From positions 682,001 through 746,000 of the forward strand of contig CBDCTY010000002.1 in NCBI GenBank assembly GCA_965222445.1: a stretch of DNA of 64,000 nucleotides, in the 5' to 3' direction. Below are positions 60,445 to 64,000 of the stretch, in pieces. Both the position numbers and the translations under genes were made by a program. Every line of letters starts with the position of its first letter. Positions within the stretch are counted from its first letter, which is position 1. The notes below the pieces were generated by a model, which was not told the DNA's origin, did no database searches, and saw nothing but the letters and a program-made list of their open reading frames with translations. The DNA comes from GCA-958296115 sp965222445. Lineage in GTDB: Bacteria; Chloroflexota; Dehalococcoidia; Lucifugimonadales; CAJWER01.

Positions 60445-61518
60445 ATGACAGGGCAAGAGTACCTAGAGGACATTCGGACCAACTTAGAATCAGGGCGCCA
60501 TCAACACAGGATGGACGAGAACATACTACGCGCCTTTGGGTACGTCAGGCGGAGAGCCACGGCCATCGAGGAGATCAACGCTACGCTAGATGAACTCGGA
60601 CTGGAAGCCGGTCCTCCTGTCAACTCGCAGATGCCACTTAGGACACCTCGCATCCGTTTCTCGCTTAAGGCCACAACCGACACTGTCACACCAGAAGCCG
60701 TTGATGGCCCTGGTACACTGGATTCCGACGGCTCCGATGATCCATCACAGGTTGCCGAGGACGACGAAATCAATCTGCCCGAGCCCGCCTTCAGGGTTTC
60801 CGAACTGACATCAGCAAATATAGACGTCGAGTGCGTGTCCCCTAGTGCGTCGATCCAGGTGGCCTATACCACGATGCTCCTGCACAAATATTCTCAATTG
60901 GTGGTCGCAAACCACAAGAAACCCAAGCAACAAGACATCAAAGGGGTCGTGTCGTTCCAATCGATTGCGAAAGCACTCATGAACGGCCAACCTAAGACTG
61001 TTGGTGATTGTATCGACAAAGACGTGCCCTACGCTCAGAGCGATGATGACCTGAAGTCAGTCGTCAGTCAGTTGGACGGCAACGATGTCGTCTTGGTGAT
61101 TGGGCAAGACAAGCGGCTGCGGGGAATCGTTACGGCTTGGGACTTGGCGGAAGAGTTCGCAGGGTTAGTCGATCCTTTCAATCGCATAGGCGAAATCGAA
61201 CAGCGCCTTCGAACTCTGGTTGGAACGCGACTAGGGAAACACAAGGTAGCTGAGTTCCTCAAAGATCACGGACTCTCGGGCGATGATCCAACTGAGGAGC
61301 TTGAGAGATTGACAATGGGAGAATTGGAGAGGGTGCTGGAGTTCCCAGAGCATTGGAATGCGCTCGAACTTGCCTTCGACAGGGCTGTCTTCATTGATGC
61401 CTTGAGCGAAGCCCGCGACTATCGTAACCGCCTAATGCACTTCAGAGAACCGCTCAAGAAAGATGATATGACGCAGCTCACTAATTTCTGCGAAACGGTG
61501 CGGGAAATACAGCTGTAA
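60445..61518 (+). CDS. CBS-domain protein with C-terminal HEPN/Swt1-like motif
   Basis: 357 residues from ATG 60445 behind GAGGAG. The middle (about 130-230) has a pair of CBS-like units: KGVVSFQSIAKALMNG and KRLRGIVTAWDLAEEF. The C-terminal 120 residues are helical and end with RNRLMHF, an R-x4-H (Arg327, His332) HEPN-type ribonuclease motif, preceded by ALSEARDY. CBS pairs bind adenine nucleotides, so this could be a nucleotide-sensing RNase; that is inference. Lower GC than its neighbours suggests transfer. No partner gene is adjacent. Confidence 0.68.
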   Translation: MTGQEYLEDIRTNLESGRHQHRMDENILRAFGYVRRRATAIEEINATLDELGLEAGPPVNSQMPLRTPRIRFSLKATTDTVTPEAVDGPGTLDSDGSDDPSQVAEDDEINLPEPAFRVSELTSANIDVECVSPSASIQVAYTTMLLHKYSQLVVANHKKPKQQDIKGVVSFQSIAKALMNGQPKTVGDCIDKDVPYAQSDDDLKSVVSQLDGNDVVLVIGQDKRLRGIVTAWDLAEEFAGLVDPFNRIGEIEQRLRTLVGTRLGKHKVAEFLKDHGLSGDDPTEELERLTMGELERVLEFPEHWNALELAFDRAVFIDALSEARDYRNRLMHFREPLKKDDMTQLTNFCETVREIQL

Positions 61519-61651
61519 CGTCTGCCGCTCCCTACACTCTCTCCTGCGAAGGACTCGGGGGGGGGGCCGGTGTGCTCCCTTCCCAGACGACTGTCGTGCC
61601 CCCCGATGATGATGTAGGGGATGCCGACCGGGTACTGGTGGCTCGCTAGGA

Positions 61652-62704
61652 TCAGTGGAGGTCCAGCTTCAGGGCGCGGTCGGGGCCCGCAATGGGCAGC
61701 GCTACCGGGCTTCCCCCCGCCTCCGACGAGAGGTGGAAGGCCACCACGATCTCCAGCGCCTTCATCCCGTCCTCGCCCGACGACGTGGGCGTTCCGCCGC
61801 TCTCCATGCACCTCATCAGCTCGCGGTAGCCGTTCTTCTCGCCCTCGTCCTCGACGACCGGCGGCGCGCCCAGGTCACGGGGCGTCGCGGGCAGGCCGCT
61901 GCGCATGTCGCGCGTGTCTTCGTCCCGGGCCCGGTACAGCACCTCAGACCCGCCGCCCTCGAACACATCGATCCTGCCGCGGGAGCCGCAGAACATGTGC
62001 GTGTGAGAGAGAAGCACGTCGGGCATGCAGTTGACCATGTGCCTGTAGCCGTTGGCATACCCGATGTGTCCGAGGGCGCCCGGGTCCCTGTCCATCCAGG
62101 ACTCCAGGGACTCGTTGTAGTCGGTGTTCTCGCGGTCGGTGCCGTAGTGGACCGTACCCGATACCTCGACCGGTTGGCTGTCGATCACGAAGTTGATCAT
62201 GTCGAAAAAGTGCGTGCCGTTGGAGCCGATGCGCCCCGCGGTCCAGTAGGACATGCCGTGCGTGGGCCGGCCGATGGCCCCATCCTTGATGGAGCGCCGC
62301 ACGGCGAGGAATCTTGGCGTCCAGCGGCGTTGGTGGCCGATGGCCAGCACGGTGTTCCCCGCCCGGCACTGCTCGATCATAGCGTCGGCCTCTACCAACG
62401 AGTTGGCCATGGGCTTCTCCATGTAGATGCCGCGAACGCCGCTCGCAGCCAAGTCGCGCACGATCGGCGCCCGGAAGGGGGCGGAAGTCGCGACGACAAC
62501 GATGTCGAGCTCCTCGGCGTCCAGCATCTCGTCGTGCTTCGGGTATATAGAAATATCCGGGAACTCGGTCCGTGCATCCTCAAGATGCTCGGACACCATG
62601 TCCGCCATGGCGACCAGCCTGGCCCCGTCAACGTCGCTCCACAGTGGCGCCAGCTTGCGCCCGCGGCCACGGTAGCCGATCTGTCCGACCCTCAATTCAG
62701 ACAT
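61652..62704 (-). CDS. Gfo/Idh/MocA family oxidoreductase
   Basis: 350 residues. Starts LRVGQIGYRGRGRKLAPLWS, and YMEKPMANSLVEADAMIEQ has the canonical EKP. The second domain (RRWTPRFLAVRRSIKDGAIG, NGTHFFDMINF) retains the His of the Asp-x3-His pair as HFFD. Sugar, inositol or aminosugar oxidation is likely. Flanked by hairpin repeats. Confidence 0.9.
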   Translation of the reverse strand: MSELRVGQIGYRGRGRKLAPLWSDVDGARLVAMADMVSEHLEDARTEFPDISIYPKHDEMLDAEELDIVVVATSAPFRAPIVRDLAASGVRGIYMEKPMANSLVEADAMIEQCRAGNTVLAIGHQRRWTPRFLAVRRSIKDGAIGRPTHGMSYWTAGRIGSNGTHFFDMINFVIDSQPVEVSGTVHYGTDRENTDYNESLESWMDRDPGALGHIGYANGYRHMVNCMPDVLLSHTHMFCGSRGRIDVFEGGGSEVLYRARDEDTRDMRSGLPATPRDLGAPPVVEDEGEKNGYRELMRCMESGGTPTSSGEDGMKALEIVVAFHLSSEAGGSPVALPIAGPDRALKLDLH

Positions 62705-62820
62705 GCGCCACCCCTTTCTATGTGTGTGCTAGGCGCAGGGCCGCCCACAGACGAGAGCATAGCCGGCCCAGGCGTCCCTGCCAAGCACAGGTGGACGGCC
62801 CAAATCCACCACTTGCATCA

Positions 62821-62838
62821 TACCGGCGGATGCCGGTA
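62821..62838. repeat. Hairpin TACCGGC/GCCGGTA upstream of the Ldh_2 gene region
   Basis: 7-bp stem with a GGAT-type loop followed by TCCATCCCC, similar in design to the hairpins at 8259 and 43206. The interval 62705-62984 has no gene. Confidence 0.5.
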
Positions 62839-62984
62839 TCCATCCCCGGTCGCATCGACGAGGTGCATCGTCATGACCCAGGAAGCAGTTCGTTACGCCG
62901 CTTGTCGAAACTAGGTGGGGGATCTTGGTCAGGGCCCTCTTGTTTGCTCATCAGGATCAGCGTGCGAGGCCCATGGTTCGCGTA

Positions 62985-63989
62985 CTAGCCCCACGGCACC
63001 TCCGCCCCAAACTCCCTCGCCGCGTCTTCAAGATCCTGCCGGTGCTCCGGCCCGACCGGTATGCCAGTCTCCCGGAACTCACGCTCGCGCTCGCCCTCGA
63101 TTCCGCCGGCGTAGCTCGCAGTATCGAAGCCCTCGAGCGGAGCCAGCTCCCTCAGGCTGGCCGCAAGGGCGTCCATCTCACGTCCATACTCGTCCGTGTC
63201 GATGAAGAGGCCCACCTGGAACATCAAGGCGAACCCGCACTGGCCGGTGGCGCGGTAGCGGCGGGGGTGCTCCCGCCCTGCGGAGTACGACGTGCCCGCC
63301 ATGACGCCGCCCCATGACTGGGCGATCATGCCCAGGCCTATGCACCGGAATATCGTGCCCGGTATCCACTCGGCGAGCTCGGGCCAGCGCGGCGATATCC
63401 GCAGGTCGTACACCGGGGCGAAGTCGACGACGATGGGGGGCTCGTTGCCAGCTGGGGCGCTGATCGAGACCGGCGAGCCGATGGCGGGCGTATAGATGGG
63501 CTGGCCAGGCTTCAGATCGAGCTCCCCGCCCGCCGTCACGAAGGCGCCCATCATGTGCTCCAGCGGCATGCGCGCGTAGATGCCGGCGGCGCCGATGTGT
63601 CCGTGATTCTTCGTCTGGAGGACGGCCACACCCAGCTCCTTCGCCTTCTCGATGGCCCGGAGAGTGCCGTCGTACATCGGGAAGTATCCGAGGCCGCCGT
63701 CGCCGTCCATCACGACGCTCGTCGGTCCCTCACGTATGACCTTGACCTCCGGCCTCACGTTGAGGTCGCCGTCACGCATCGTCCGCGCGTAGCGCGCTAT
63801 CTGCCGTGTGCCGTGGCTGAAGACCCCCCTGAGATCGTTGCCCGTAAGCAGCTCCCCCAGTAGATCGGCCCGGTCGCCAACAAGCCCTGACGCCCGTGCC
63901 ACCGCCGCCACAAAGCCCTGCATGTCGCCATGCCGGACGCGCACGAAGTCCTCCGGCGGCAGGTTCAGCTTGTAGGCGGTCTCCGACAC
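62985..63989 (-). CDS. Ldh_2-family (malate/L-lactate-type) dehydrogenase
   Basis: 334 residues, complete. Belongs to the malate/L-sulfolactate/ureidoglycolate dehydrogenase fold family: GVFSHGTRQIARYARTM contains the catalytic-His region (SHG), VAVLQTKNHGHIGAAGIYA is the second conserved block, and the PAIGSPVSIS stretch follows. It oxidises a 2-hydroxy acid with NAD(P). Start is the ATG at 63989, 11 bases from the window end, so an earlier start cannot be excluded. Confidence 0.9.
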   Translation of the reverse strand: MSETAYKLNLPPEDFVRVRHGDMQGFVAAVARASGLVGDRADLLGELLTGNDLRGVFSHGTRQIARYARTMRDGDLNVRPEVKVIREGPTSVVMDGDGGLGYFPMYDGTLRAIEKAKELGVAVLQTKNHGHIGAAGIYARMPLEHMMGAFVTAGGELDLKPGQPIYTPAIGSPVSISAPAGNEPPIVVDFAPVYDLRISPRWPELAEWIPGTIFRCIGLGMIAQSWGGVMAGTSYSAGREHPRRYRATGQCGFALMFQVGLFIDTDEYGREMDALAASLRELAPLEGFDTASYAGGIEGEREREFRETGIPVGPEHRQDLEDAAREFGAEVPWG

Positions 63990-64000
63990 TGGAAGAGGCT

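Overview
The window is bacterial chromosomal DNA, GC-rich, gene-dense and mostly intronless operons. It looks like a member of the Chloroflexota, most probably a SAR202-type or other Dehalococcoidia-related lineage. That assignment is inference from style only: many non-ATG starts (GTG, TTG, apparently CTG), SpeD plus ureohydrolase, MoxR/DUF58/DUF4129 genes, lipoproteins with Thr-Pro linkers, six Gfo/Idh/MocA oxidoreductases, tandem DegT aminotransferases, D-amino-acid enzymes, and many short hairpin repeats scattered between genes. No rRNA gene is present to settle it.

Layout. 1-1.5 kb: a secreted protein with a duplicated domain, followed out of frame by a trypsin-like protease-type segment. 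1.8-3.2 kb: polyamine pair speD-speB. 3.2-8.2 kb: translation and transcription cluster (tRNA-Thr, tRNA-Tyr, tRNA-Thr, tuf, rpmG, secE, nusG, rplK, rplA, L10 leader with terminator, rplJ, rplL). 8.4-10.8 kb: HtrA-like surface protease. 10.9-13.9 kb: accessory strip with a broken hicBA pair joined to a DUF3800 gene, a duplicated larA fragment and a complete IS5-family element. 14.2-19.2 kb: comEA, comEC, a BNR-type lipoprotein and rph. 19.2-30.9 kb: frameshifted acetyltransferase, Gfo/Idh/MocA gene, tRNA-Gln, D-threonine aldolase-like gene, two DegT genes, an APH-type kinase, a propeller hydrolase-like protein, a VOC protein and an OLD-type ATPase. 31.1-36.4 kb: MoxR-DUF58-DUF4129-DUF4129 operon. 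36.6-38.2 kb: N-acyl-D-amino-acid deacylase family gene.

39.0-41.5 kb is the strangest part. A 2.5 kb lower-GC block lies between near-perfect 26-bp inverted repeats. It holds small unrecognised genes, an IS1-type transposase fragment, a class II tRNA-like sequence and a tandem 174-bp miniature element. Its right end cuts a PP2C/SpoIIE-type phosphatase, and its left end supplies the stop codon of a secreted protein gene. 41.7-46.1 kb: ETF genes etfB-etfA with an unknown third gene, then folD and queA. 46.2-49.2 kb: second copy of a 103-bp repeat, an AbrB-like gene, an MBL hydrolase and an IS1380-family element. 49.4-60.2 kb: a long minus-strand run of apparent small-molecule catabolism genes (larA, three Gfo/Idh/MocA, M20 peptidase, VOC protein, 3-hydroxyacyl-CoA dehydrogenase, lactonase-type propeller, FAH family) plus a membrane metallopeptidase. 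60.4-64 kb: a CBS-HEPN-like protein, another Gfo/Idh/MocA gene and an Ldh_2-family dehydrogenase.

The genes read as a conserved housekeeping core beside a flexible catabolic and mobile-element load. The catabolic genes suggest oxidation of hydroxy acids, sugar or polyol derivatives and D-amino-acid compounds feeding electrons through ETF, but no substrate can be named from sequence alone. I see no CRISPR array and no prophage structural genes.
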